This document shows, piece after piece, positions 9,144-20,340 of a DNA stretch of 64,000 nucleotides. The notes under the pieces were generated by a model. The model was not told the origin of the DNA and made no database searches. It saw only the letters and a list, made by a program, of their open reading frames with translations. Position numbers and translations under genes: made by a program. The stretch is from Siphonodentalium dalli (lineage: Eukaryota; Mollusca; Scaphopoda; Gadilida; Siphonodentaliidae), in contig CP136064.1 in NCBI GenBank assembly GCA_032622095.1, positions 108,860,004-108,924,003 on the forward strand, in the 5' to 3' direction. Every line of letters begins with the position of its first letter. Positions within the stretch are counted from its first letter, which is position 1.

Positions 9144-10964
9144 CTTCTTTCTGCTCTTTCTGTATGTTTCTGTGTGTTTCTGTATGTTTCTGCTGTTTCT
9201 GTATGTTTATGTATGTTTCTGCTGTTTCTGCTGTTGCGGTATGTTTCTGTATATTTCTGTATGTTTCTGCTGTTTATGTATGTTTCTGTATGTTTCTGTA
9301 TGTTTCTGCTGTTTCTGTATGTTTCTGTATGTTTCTGTATGTTTCTGTATATTTCTGTATGTTTCTGCTGTTTCTGTATGTTTCTGTATGTTTCTGTATG
9401 TTTCTGCTGTTGCGGTATGTTTCTGTATATTTCTGTATGTTTCTGCTGTTTCTGTATGTTTCTGTATGTTTCTGTATGTTTCTGTATGTTTCTGTATGTT
9501 TTTGTAAGTTTATGTATGTTTCTGTATGTTTCTGTATGTTTCTGCTGTTTCTGTATGTTTCTGTATGTTTCTGTATGTTTCTGTATGTTTCTGCTGTTTC
9601 TGTATGTTTCTGTATGTTTCTGTATGTTTCTGTATGTTTCTGTTTGTTTCTGTTTGTTTCTGTATGTTTCTGTTTGTTTCTGTATGTTTCTGTTTGTTTC
9701 TGTATGTTTCTGTATGTTTCTGTTTGTTTCTGCTGTTGCGGTATGTTTCTGTATGTTTCTGCTGTTTCTGTATGTTTATGTATGTTTCTGCTGTTTCTGT
9801 TTGTTTCTGTATGTTTCTGCTGTTTCTGTATGTTTCTGCTGTTTCTGTATGTTTCTGCTGTTGCGGTATGTTTCTGTATGTTTCTGTAAGTTTATGTATG
9901 TTTCTGTATGTTTCTGTATGTTTCTGTATGTTTCTGTATGTTTCTGCTGTTGCGGTATGTTTCTGTATGTTTCTGTAAGTTTATGTATGTTTCTGTATGT
10001 TTCTGTATGTTTCTGTATGTTTCTGTTTGTTTCTGTATGTTTCTGTTTGTTTCTGTATGTTTCTGTATGTTTCTGTATGTTTCTGTATGTTTCTGTTTGT
10101 TTCTGCTGTTGCGGTATGTTTCTGTATGTTTCTGCTGTTTCTGTATGTTTATGTATGTTTCTGCTGTTTCTGTTTGTTTCTGTATGTTTCTGCTGTTTCT
10201 GTATGTTTCTGCTGTTTCTGTATGTTTCTGCTGTTGCAGTATGTTTCTGTAAGTTTATGTATGTTTCTGCTGTTTCTTTTTGTTTCTGTATGTTTCTGTA
10301 TGTTTCTGCTGTTTCTGTTTGTTTCTGTATGTTTATGTATGTTTCTGCTGTTTCTGTATGTTTCTGTATGTTTCTGTATGTTTCTGTATGTTTCTGCTGT
10401 TTCTGTATGTTTCTGTATGTTTCTGTATGTTTCTGTATGTTTCTGTATGTTTCTGCTGTTTCTGTATGTTTCTGTAAGTTTATGTATGTTTCTGCTGTTT
10501 CTGTTTGTTTCTGTATGTTTATGTATGTTTCTGCTGTTTCTGTATGTTTCTGTATGTTTCTGTATGTTTATGTATGTTTCTGCTGTTTCTGTATGTTTCT
10601 GTATGTGTATGTAAGTTTCTGTATGTTTCTGCTGTTTCTGTATGTTTCTGTATGTTTCTGTATGTTTCTCTATGTTTCTCTATGTTTCTGTATGTTTATG
10701 TATGTTTCTGTATGTTTCTGTATGTTTCTGCTGTTGCGGTATGTTTCTGTATGTTTATGTATGTTTCCGCTGTTTCTGTATGTTTATGTATGTTTCTGCT
10801 GTTTCTGTATGTTTCTGTTTGTTTCCGCTGTTTCTGTATGTTTATGTATGTTTCTGCTGTTTATGTATGTTTCTGTTTGTTTCCGCTGTTTCTGTATGTT
10901 TCTGCTGTTTCTGTATGTTTATGTATGTTTCTGCTGTTTCCGTATGTTTCTGTATGTATATGTT
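9144..10964 (+). repeat. 1.8-kb satellite of a 10-bp unit (TTTCTGTATG)
   Basis: Almost uninterrupted array of TTTCTGTATG with frequent variants TTTCTGCTG (9 bp), TTTATGTATG, TTTCTGTTTG and TTTCTGTAAG. The segment CTGTTGCGGTATGTTTCTG recurs at about 9230, 9408, 9732, 9859, 9948, 10107 and 10732, showing higher-order blocks. A 10-bp unit without a plus-strand stop gives open frames in all three frames (up to 605 codons, a ten-residue repeat of MFLYVSVCFC type). These are not genes. It lies in intron 6. Confidence 0.95.
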
Positions 10965-11137
10965 CAAGCAGAAAATAAACAATTTAGCTGAACATATATC
11001 AGGGATGAACCTGGTGCTGATTTTCAGGTCAAAGCTACTGACTTCTCATGTCACAATAAGTGGTTGTCGTCCAGAATGAGTTATATTAAATAAATGTTAT
11101 AAAATTGAAGTCGTTATACAACGAAATAGAAAAGATG

Positions 11138-11406
11138 TAACTATCAAATTGAAATGGAGAATAATCTTGCTCAGAATTGTTATTTTTACAAATATTATAT
11201 CCAAATTGACAACACACACCGTCATTCTTATATATCAATTAAATGCAGTGACTCTCGATGACAATGTTTTCTATGGAGTGGTATGGTCGATTTTTTGAGA
11301 TTTTCGGCATTGTTAATAGAATGCCACATTCCTCCAGTTGGCATAGTGCCTGAATACTAACTAAATCAGTTTCATGCACCCAAACAAGTCCATAATATGT
11401 CTTTAA
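11138..11406 (+). mobile_element. Family E element, internally deleted
   Basis: Shares GAAATGGAGAATAATCTTGC and CAAATTGACAACACACACCG with other E copies. The internal segment between GTGACTCTCGATG and the ATGTTTTCTATGG block is missing. It ends CATAATATGTCTTTAA. The left end is degenerate. Confidence 0.8.
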
Positions 11407-11479
11407 GAGTATAACCTGACTGAAATATGAAATCTTTGCATTCACACCATATCTCTGTTAGCTAAAATGCATAATAATA

Positions 11480-14049
11480 GTCCAGGCACATAAGGTTTCA
11501 CTAGTGCAAAAAATCGGGGAAAGCTGATTTTTTTCAGGGATCAATAAGAACATGATTATGAACAAAATGGCAAAAGTCCCCTAAAATCCGAGTTGAGCTT
11601 TTTGAGATATCTTGATTTTTCGGAGTGGTTCAAATTCTGAAGCATTTCCATCAGGCCATATGGGAATGCAGTCATGTGTAGATCAATGAATTCCAAATTC
11701 ATAATACATTGACATACATACAAACAATGCTTAGCCGTGAACCATATAAGTAGAATTGATGTCCCAAAATGGCCGCCAAAATGGCCAAAATAGAATGAAA
11801 TTTACATTTTATGCATAATTGAATAGCTAGTCCCATAAGAGTGACAACACGCTCGAAATATGTGAGGAAGAATGATTGCAGAGTATTAGAGAAACATTTT
11901 ATCGAGTATGTACGAATTATCTCTAATATATATCGCGAGAGATATAGCGAAAAGCAAGGTCTCATAAAATGGTTAAATCTGGACTTTTTGACCGCAAAGA
12001 AACGGAAGAATAAGGCAATTTTTTCTGCACTATTTATCTTGAATCGTGTGATATATATATACACTACACTGTAAAATGAAATTTAATAGCGAGGAATTGA
12101 TTCTGTGACCTTTCCTAGAAGCCGAAATATATGTGCTCATAGCAGTATCACTAATGTGACCGGTCATCGTTTCTTTTGATATATACACCATCAAACCTTT
12201 CGAAATACACTGCTATAGGGCAGTATGAGAGATATTCATAGAGTAATGGGTGAATTGTGTAGATTATATTCTCCGTGTCTTAAAATATTAGTAATTTTTG
12301 CCTAAGATTAAGTAATAAAACACGAATATTTCGCTGTTATCACAAGAATGCATGGTGGTAAACTATGAAAGCAATTTATCAAAACACAAAGGAGTACCAT
12401 ATACTTTCTTTAAAAAAATCTAAACTTGACAAAAATTGCCCACATACTCTGTGACAGAGACTGTCTTTATACCTGGAAATAATATTTGGTTATATTCACC
12501 AAGGTCACATATACGCGAACGGTACTATGTTTTCTGCAACCGCATTACCGTGTGTATCCCTTCTCCCTAATGTTACACATATCTGCTGAACTAACAACCA
12601 TAACTAGCAACATTGAGTCAATGTTCAACGCTGAAATAACAGCTTTAAACGCTGATCACCTGATATTTTGCACAAGTTCATGGGTGGTTTTGGCAAGATA
12701 TTTTCAAACAACAAAATACGGAAAACTAATATTGTACATTGCGTAATAGCATATTCCAGTTGCAAGTTGCCGACTGAAGTAAGTTGAACAAATTGTTTAC
12801 TAAGAGACCGGTTTGGAAGCAGCACGAAAATTAGTCGTATATAAAATGTACGATGTGCTGTCTATTTGATCTGGTGTGATGCAGTGCTAATCTTTTGAAG
12901 AGGTGGCGGTTTCTTTGCAGTATAATAAGCATTGCAACATACGTGTGTGGTTTATTATCATGTGCAGTGATGAACAATCCGGAAATGTAACTACTATTTA
13001 TACCGCAAGGATATGCACTTAAGTTTCTGCGTTACATTCAATAATTTATCATCACGCCGAACGAAACTACCATACACTGTGTGGCGAAACATTACTTCGT
13101 ATGTTGCATGCCCGAAATTATTATTATTGGCCCCGACTGTAAACATAAAACCCGAAATTTTAAAGACGTAAATCATTGAGTTTGACCTGCGTTGCAATGG
13201 CCGATAAATCCTGCACATGAATCTGTTTTAATGAACTGTGTACCTTTAAAGATATTTAACAACAGACTTGTATATTGTTAATACGTATTTTACCTACTAG
13301 GTGGTTATATAATAAGTTGCCATCATTTCGGCTTAGCTTGGTGGTTGCGGCCATTTTGACAGCCATTTCATGACCGCGTTTGTATTATTCTGATCGTGTC
13401 ACTATATTCGCTCTCGTACTCATATTTCACATAGACTGGTATAACTTAGTAATGCATATGACTAGCTTCGACAAAATAGAAGAGCAAAATACGACCAGAT
13501 CGTTGACAACCAGTTTCGGGGGTAGGGTTATGTTTTTACAAGTTTTGACAACTTATGATGTGCGTACTCGCTAGTTCTGCCTATTATAGCGACGGGGGTG
13601 GTGTCTGTGCAGTTTTTTAAAATAGATAGCTTGCGCCTATGTTTTGAGAAGCCTGAGAAATCCGACATCGAATACATCAGTTTGTCTTCAAAATCGTCAG
13701 TATTTTGGCTCAGTGTTTTATTTCATATCCATATATGCGAAATTCATTCGACGTTTCCCTTTGAATGGGTGTCGTTGGTTCGAGAATTGTATATCGAACA
13801 ATATTGAGTGCTTTTTGTATACGTTTCGGCTGAAAAATTGTTACAGCATCCAATTATTTCCATCATTGTGAAAAATATATATTTGTTTAATTATATGGAA
13901 ATAATGATGTAACTCAGAAAGCTCAACTCGGATTTTAGGGGACTTTTCGTTACGCATCCGCGATGTTATGGCCTAAATAATATAAAAAAAATCAGCTTTC
14001 CCCGATTTATTTCCTTACTTTTCCACTTCCATGTCTAATGTGCCTGGAC
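11480..14049. mobile_element. Element J: 2.57-kb TIR transposon, no transposase seen
   Basis: Begins GTCCAGGCACATAAGG and ends with the inverted GTGCCTGGAC, flanked on both sides by TA (11478-11479 and 14050-14051). Two further inverted blocks lie inside: AATCGGGGAAAGCTGATTTT at about 11511 against AAATCAGCTTTCCCCGATT at about 13988, and CCTAAAATCCGAGTTGAGCT at 11579 against AGCTCAACTCGGATTTTAGG at 13920. The TA target suggests a Tc1/mariner-type superfamily. The interior has only short open frames with no transposase motif, so it is presumably non-autonomous. It sits 280 bp upstream of exon 7. Confidence 0.8.
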
Positions 14050-14329
14050 TATAACCATACATAATTGTGAGAAAATAACTGCAATTTTATTTTATAATGT
14101 TATGTCAGTACTCAGTAGAGCTCTGGTTGTTTAAACGATGAATTGAAATGAAAGTCCATATGCCCTTAAAACAAGGCTTACCACTGCAGTTTTTAATATG
14201 ATACTCAATTGAAGTGACAGGAACTTTGCAATATGTTGCTGAAAATTTGAGTATATTCAACAGATACTGAGCTGGCCAAGCATAGACCATGTCTTCACTT
14301 CGTAGTGATATTATGTGTCCTGTTTTTAG

Positions 14330-14454
14330 ATCTACGGAGATATCACAGTCTCTGGAAGCCCTTGACAATGTGCTGCACATTTACGATATCTACTCCCCTT
14401 CTTCGGGTAAAACAGACGAGGATAATTTTGTGTTTCCTGGAGACAGTGACCAAG
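14330..14454 (+). CDS. MYO16: Myosin exon 7: tail segment
   Basis: Acceptor TGTTTTTAG ends at 14329 and donor GTATGT starts at 14455. The first base completes the codon left open by exon 6 (GA+A, Glu); it leaves in phase 1. It encodes STEISQSLEALDNVLHIYDI and then an acidic, serine-rich stretch ending VFPGDSDQ. The matching phase and clean splice sites make it a good exon, but no domain was recognised and only the gene context ties it to the myosin. No following exon was found in the window. Confidence 0.7.
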
Positions 14455-14620
14455 GTATGTATGTCATGTTGTACTTAGGCCTCGATCACAGACATACAAT
14501 GTCAATATTTCCTATCAAAGTGTTGCAGCTGTTGCCCAAAGTAAGCTGGTATTGACTATTTACACTGTGTGCCAATACCATACTGAAAATGCTTTGTAAT
14601 TTTCCTGTTGTTTTGACGTA

Positions 14621-14826
14621 TACAGTAATGCCCTAAGTAATCGACTCCTTAACCACAGCAGAATTATGGGTAACTTTTCATGATTTAGTCAGAAATGTGA
14701 CTTGTTGCCATTCATCGGAAAGTACCAGTGCATGTTCTTACATATGTGAGTCTCCCATAGGAAGCCTCGCATATATAAGAGAATGCACTGCCTTACAATA
14801 TCAATGTAAATATTGTTAGGTCAATG
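14621..14826 (+). mobile_element. Chimera of half a C palindrome and a B fragment
   Basis: 14621-14722 is the left arm of family C (TACAGTAATGCCCTAAGTAA to TTCATCGGAAAG), stopping at the palindrome centre. It is followed directly by a B fragment holding one hairpin (GAGTCTCCCATAGGAAGCCT) and the spacer phrase TATCAATGTAAATATTGTTA. Confidence 0.8.
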
Positions 14827-14828
14827 TA

Positions 14829-14953
14829 TATAGAATAGGTAGCTAGTGTCGTCGCTTAAACTGTTTATGTCCGTGAGAGCCTCGCCCAATAGATACCAAA
14901 TCCCCCGAGCAGACATAAACAGTTTAAGCGACAACATTAGCTACATATTTTAT
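14829..14953. repeat. Inverted repeat, 33-bp arms, unique in the window
   Basis: Arms 14839-14871 and 14912-14944 share GTCGCTTAAACTGTTTATGT (one arm inverted) with two mismatches over 33 bp, around a 40-base loop. Weaker similarity extends outward. No other copy was seen in the window. Confidence 0.85.
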
Positions 14954-15126
14954 TTATCCATCGCACAAAACTTGCCTTTTGTGAAGTAAATCTGTCATTT
15001 TCCTAAATTTTCCATTTGTTACTTTGATGACGCCCTTACATTTATTAGGTCAAGCAAACTAATTAGCATTCATGACGTGCAAAAACCGGAGTGCAGCTTA
15101 GAGCGAAAGAGTTTGTTGGGTTTTTT

Positions 15127-16010
15127 TATGTGTACCCATACCATAGTATGGTACACATAGTGTCAACGTCCGGATTGACCACTCGTCGTTCGTCCGTCCG
15201 TCCGTCCGTCCGTCTGGCCGTCCGTCCGTCCGTCTGTCCGTCCGTAGACACTTCACGTGTAATGCGATAACTCAAACATTTTTTACCTGATCAAAACCAA
15301 AATTTGTATATGGGGTTTTCAGCCCAATATACAGATCGAGTTCGAATATGGGTTTGATCCGACTTTTTTTTACAGAGTTGTGGCCCTTTTTTTACTTAGA
15401 ATTCACACATTCTGCCATAACTCAAACATTTTTTATCTAATCGGAACCAAACTTGGTATGTGAGTTTCTTGGCCCAAAATACAGATCGAGTTCGAATATG
15501 GGTTTGATCCGATTTTTTTTTACGGAGTTATGGCCCTTTTTCGACTTAGAATTCATGAATTCTGCCATAACTCAAACATTTTTTATCTGATCGGAACCAA
15601 ATTTGGTATGTGAGTTTCTCGGCCCAAAATACAGATTGAGTTCGAATATGGGTTTGATCCGAGTTTTTTTTACGGAGTTATGGCCCTTTTTCGAATTAGA
15701 ATTCATTAATTCTGCCATAACTCTTAACATTTTTTATCTGATTGGAACCAAATTTGGTGTATGAGTTTCTCAGACCAACATACAGATTGAGTTCGAATAT
15801 GGGTTTGATCGGATTTTTAATGGAGTTATGGTCCTTTGACATATAATTCACACATACATGTACTTCGATAAATCAACCATTTTTCATCTGATAGGAACCA
15901 AATTTGGTATGTGAGTTTCTCAACTCAAAATACAGAACGAGTTTGAATATGGGTTAGATCCAATTTGTTATACCAGAGATATGGCCCTTTTTAAACTAAG
16001 AATTATCCAG
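15127..16010 (+). repeat. Composite repeat: palindrome, CCGT tetranucleotide, then five 149-bp tandem units
   Basis: Starts with a small palindrome (GTGTACCCATACC...GGTACACA, about 15131-15160), then a CCGT-type tetranucleotide run (15185-15245). About five units follow, beginning near 15263, 15413, 15562, 15711 and 15860. Each unit reads CATAACTCAAACATTTTTTA, then GGAACCAAATTTGGTATG, GGGTTTGATCCGA and GAGTTATGGCCCTTTTT. This style of repeat is what I associate with molluscan genomes. Confidence 0.9.
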
Positions 16011-16756
16011 ATTATAACCCAAGTAACTTACAATTAATGAATACCTGCTTCTCTGTGAGCAAGATAAAAGACAATATAGTTTATTGCTTTGAGAGTTATT
16101 TATAGCCCTCATATGTTAGCTCTGTATAAGACAGAGATAGGTGATTTAACCCCTTTTACCCATTCCATGTCTTTTAACCTTTTCCATTAAATAAATAATT
16201 ATATTATTTTGATATCTCACATGGCAATTTGCAACAACATGAATAGAACTGCTTACACTATGATAGTGGTGACAGGCTCTAGAGTTTAGATGTTATATTA
16301 ACCCTTCTATATTGACTCATACATTCCAATAATTTGTGTTATTACTGGTTATTATGTACATTTGTCATATACTACTTTAGATCATAACAGTATACTCTAT
16401 AATTCAACATTAAACGATTATGATTCTGATCATAACAATTTATTATTGCCAAGGGATGGGTTAAACATCTGCCGATCGTGATCGGCCTCTCGTTTATAGT
16501 TGTTCTAAGCTTGCCTTGTATTAATGGTTTATTGATGTTTTAGAGCGAAAACACGTATCTGTTTATGAATTTTGTATCAATTGCGGTGAATTATGGACTA
16601 TAAAAATGTCCCAAAATCACAATGACGTCATTTAGGTCGTTGACGGCCCTAGTTACCTGCGCAATTTGCATATGCAATTACGTCATGAAAGTAGTACTAA
16701 CCTAATAAAGCTACTTTGACCTAATAAAGCTACATTGACGTATATAATGTATAATT
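16011..16756. other. Non-coding, no clear feature
   Basis: AT-rich DNA with several TTAACC-like phrases near 16147-16190 that may be worn element ends, and a tandem pair CCTAATAAAGCTAC at 16702-16733. No coding signal. Confidence 0.5.
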
Positions 16757-16839
16757 TTCAGATAACAAGTTCAACTTATTATGTGAACATTTCCTAAGGG
16801 AACTACTCGCCAATGAGTATTTGGTAAAGAAAGGGTTAA
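16757..16839 (-). mobile_element. Family A fragment
   Basis: Right part of a reversed A element: CAGATAACAAGTTCAACTTA, then ATGTGAACATTTCCTAAGGG and AAGAAAGGGTTAA. Confidence 0.75.
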
Positions 16840-16886
16840 AAAACAAAAGTAGCATATAGAATTTAATTTATTTGTTCCATGTGCTG

Positions 16887-17655
16887 TTAAAGGCCCACAT
16901 AATTTTCGAACCCCCAGATCACATTTTATAAAATATATTCCATGTTATATACCATTTGAAAGAGGAAGCTCCAAAACATTATATTTTCAACTTATTTGAT
17001 GTAATAAACTGTGAATAATGTTGTTCTTGTTGAGAAACCGACGTCTGTTCTGTGCTGAAGTTTCTACACAAAGTCTATTATTTTCAATGGAAGGGAATAA
17101 CTTCATATATTTAGATATAGTGTTATTCCCCTTCAATTGAAAATAAACTAGTTTGAATTCTGTACTATAAAAAAATAATTTGTGCCTAGAAAATTAACCC
17201 TTTACCCAACAGAAGGGCCCTGTGCCAATGCATTCTCTTATATATGCGAGTCGACCATAGGTCGCCTCGCATATATAAGAGAATGCATTGGCTTAACACA
17301 TTATAAATTATAAAATTGTTAAAGAATGTAAGAAAAAATGGTAAAAAGTGTTAAAAAAAGATTTTTTTTAGGCCAATGCATTCTCTTATATATGCGAGGC
17401 GACCTATGGTCGACTCGCATATATAAGAGAATGCATTGGCACAGGGCATAACTGTAACTATCACAATGTGGTCAAGGAGCCGGTTCCAATGATATCCATA
17501 TGTGTATGGTTATATTGAGACAGACCGAAGATATTTTAGGCTGTTGAAGCTTTATTTGGCCGGTTTTGGCCGGTTTGTTGGGTAAAGGGTTAAGTGGGCC
17601 TCTAATAGCTTATTGTGTAAGTTGAAGATCCAAAAAGTACATAATATCACTTTAA
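16887..17655. mobile_element. Element G (TTAA-bounded), interrupted by B2
   Basis: Left end TTAAAGGCCCACATAATTTT; right part GTGGGCCTCTAATAGC to AATATCACTTTAA. The 17194-17593 B2 element sits inside. Left ends of the same kind occur at 19700 (TTAAAGGCCCGCTTAATTTT) and 52914 (TTAAAGGCCCACTTAATTTT). Confidence 0.65.
17194..17593 (+). mobile_element. Family B2 element, complete
   Basis: 400 bp from TTAACCCTTTACCCAACAGA to TTGGGTAAAGGGTTAA. Two hairpins on CATTCTCTTATATATGCGAG with tips CGACC-ATA-GGTCG and its inverse, an AT-rich spacer, then a unique right half (GGAGCCGGTTCCAATG, then TTGGCCGGTTTTGGCCGG). The copy at 34396 is nearly identical over the whole length. Inserted within element G. 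Confidence 0.92.
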
Positions 17656-17673
17656 ACAACCATATGAGCCTTA

Positions 17674-17936
17674 TTAACCCTTTCATGACATGAACTGTGC
17701 TGGTGCAGCATTAAAGATCCTGTGCCAGCACATTCTCTTATATATGCGAGTCTCCCACAGGGAGCCCCACATATATAAGAGAATGCACTGGCTTTCAAGA
17801 TTAAGGTAAATATTGTTAGACCAATGCATTCTGTTATATATGTGAGGGTCCCTATGGGAGACTCGCATATATAAGAGAATGTGTTGGCACAGGGTTTTCA
17901 AAAAATTTGAGGAAGCTCCAGTCGTGGAACGGTTAA
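17674..17936 (-). mobile_element. Family B twin-hairpin MITE, complete
   Basis: TTAACCCTTTCATGACATGA to CCAGTCGTGGAACGGTTAA, 263 bp. Hairpin tips read CTCCC-ACA-GGGAG and TCCC-TAT-GGGAG. Confidence 0.88.
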
Positions 17937-18293
17937 AATATGGTTGTGATAACAAAGACAGGTTTGTAAATTGTACTCCAGTCGTCAGATGAAATTGCAG
18001 TAAAATGTCACTTGATGGCATGATACTAACTAAACCAGATGATATAGTACTGATGTTATGCTATGTTGAGCTTTGAGATCATATATAATACTTGAACTTT
18101 AATATAAGCATGTTCAAATAATTTAATGATAATAATTACACCCCCCCCTCCAACAAGGTTGTGTGGATGAAATTATATTCTTTCCCGCCAAATAAAATTG
18201 ATGCCTGAATAATAGAGATTGTGCAGATCATTAGGTGAAACTAATAAATGAAAAAATATTGTTGCCCAATCATGGCGACTGTGTGCACTATTT

Positions 18294-18664
18294 AGCCTGC
18301 AAATAGTGTGTCTGTCATTTGCAGAATGAGGTCCCCAGATGGAGAATTTAGCAATGCTAGCATCACCAAATTCACCCTCTGGGGACCTCATTCTTCTTAG
18401 GCCTCATCTTCTGGGAAGTACTATAGTCTCAAATTAACATTGTTTTGGTTACTTTTCCCCTTCTGTTCAGTTTCTATATCCCCGTAATTGAGGTGACTAA
18501 TGGGTGAACATTCCAACTTCCAACTGGAACTTCTGATTCTAGGTCTCCCATAGCAGTTCAGGACTAAGCAGAATGAGGTTCCCAGAGGGTGAATTTGGTG
18601 CTGCTTGCCATCACTAAATTCACCCTCTGGGGACCTCATTCTGCAAATGACAGACACACTATTT
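18294..18664. mobile_element. Family D twin-hairpin element
   Basis: TIR AGCCTGCAAATAGTGTGTCT at left; inverted CAGACACACTATTTAG at right. Two hairpins built on GAATGAGGTCCCCAGA/CTCTGGGGACCTCATTC (about 18324-18401 and 18571-18641) are separated by a spacer with GGCCTCATCTTCTGGGAAGT. No open frame. Confidence 0.85.
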
Positions 18665-19210
18665 AGTCTTTATATAAACAAAAAATCTTTAGTTTTCAGC
18701 CACCACCACATCTGAGTGGACATTCAACTGGGGCATTGGTTGTTTTTATCAATAGCATATAAAAAAATGACTAGCCACAATGAGGCCATCGAAATAAAAT
18801 ATGTGTGTTCTCAGGCAATTAGATCTCAATTTTGAGATGAGGGAGGGAGGTTATTTATTTTAATTTTTTCTCAAAATCAGAAATACTAACTCCTGAAACA
18901 AACAAAAATTCATTTTCATTGATCAAAACCAATATTTGTAACATAATATATTTTTATAAAATGTTTGACACGGCTTTTTAAAAGTACATTTCAGTGACGA
19001 GGGCAGTGCCTGAGAACACGGAAATTTTTATTTAGTTGACCTAACCTACAATATTCAATACTTAGGACCGTATTTCAATACAAACACTGCTTCGAATGGA
19101 AATTCAAATTTATAAACACGATAGAGTTATTCCTCTTCCCTGGCCAGAGAAAGTGATAGTTTCTGTGTTTGATATCAAGAACCATATTCAGGAATGTCAG
19201 TGCTGAGATC
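18665..19210. repeat. Non-coding with an inverted repeat pair
   Basis: GTGTTCTCAGGCA near 18806 and its inverse TGCCTGAGAACAC near 19007 are both flanked by AAATAAAA-type sequence, suggesting the ends of a worn 250-bp element. Nothing else recognised. Confidence 0.55.
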
Positions 19211-20340
19211 GTGGCAATTTGCCAAGAATAACAGTATATTTTAGCTCATCAGAGACAGTCTCTGGTGTAGCAATAGCCACCACTCCTGTTCCATCCGCCT
19301 GTCTGTCAGTCAGCATTTGTCTCCAGAACCACAAGTTCACAAGTGTCATATTTGGAGAAGATTATCCCTTGGTGACTTGGATTCAGATTTGTTCAAATGG
19401 AGCCACCAGGTCATATAGGGGAATTTTTCTCCATTGTAATTCCTAAAACATCTTCTCTGGAACCAGATGGCCCATTCAACATATTTGGTATGTTGTGTCC
19501 TTGATGATTGCCACTGACTGGGATCCAGTTTTGTTAAATTGGGGCCAAAAGGGTAAAAAGGGGCGGAGCTAGTTCCTTAACAGTATCACTCTACCTCACC
19601 AACATCATAGTATTACAACAGGACTAGTTGAGCAGGCTTGATTTTGTGGCCTCAATTAATAGCTCATTATCATAATACAGAATCGCATATTTTCACTGTT
19701 AAAGGCCCGCTTAATTTTCGAGTCACTGATTATTTTTTTATAGTGCCTTCTTATACAGTTTTAATAACAATCTATGCCATAAATATGATTAAAATACTAA
19801 AATTCATCAACACTTGAAATGTCAGAAGATGCCCATAGAGAAATAGAAAACAGCTGTTCAAAATAGGTTGGGGTCATAAACCAGGCTATTATTGGTGATG
19901 TTTGATGGTTAATTGTGCCACAGTTTTGACATTTGGAACCTACAGAGTAGACAAATGTTGGCATTGAAAGTTTAATATGTGATGTCAGGCTGGAAGCTAA
20001 CACAGTCTGTCTGCCTAAATAAGAAATTGACATGAATTCTCTGAGACTCAGCATGCAGGTGTTCAGCACAGGTTCTTATATTAATGGGCAAAATTACAAC
20101 AAAATAAATAAAAAAAATAGCCCTAATCTAATTTGGTAATAGAGCACTATTTGAAAGCTGCATGATTTTATCAGAGTATTTAGAAAAGAAATGGTTAACT
20201 TTGAATCTTAATGGCAGACTAATATGCTATATGCAACTTATGGCTGAGTCACTGTGGGGGCCTCTTTTTTGCATCTTAATGGCAGACTAATGTGCTATGC
20301 AACTTATGTGGCTGAGTCGCCGTGGGGGTTTTTGTATATT
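19211..20340. repeat. Degenerate repeats, a G-type left end and a 65-bp duplication
   Basis: 19219-19580 is a mollusc-style diverged repeat (TTTTAGCTCATCAGAGACAG). TTAAAGGCCCGCTTAATTTT at 19699 is a G-type left end. At about 20206-20335, a unit with ATCTTAATGGCAGACTAAT is tandemly duplicated (about 65 bp). No gene seen. Confidence 0.6.

Noticed and set aside
9140-11079. Open frames of 111-605 codons encoding MFLYVSVCFC-type repeats
   Set aside because: They follow from a stop-free 10-bp satellite and exist in all three frames of the same strand; no codon or frame preference.
14289-14555. Single-exon gene of 88 codons starting at 14289
   Set aside because: Its middle is explained by exon 7 with good splice sites and matching phase; the frame outside is intron.
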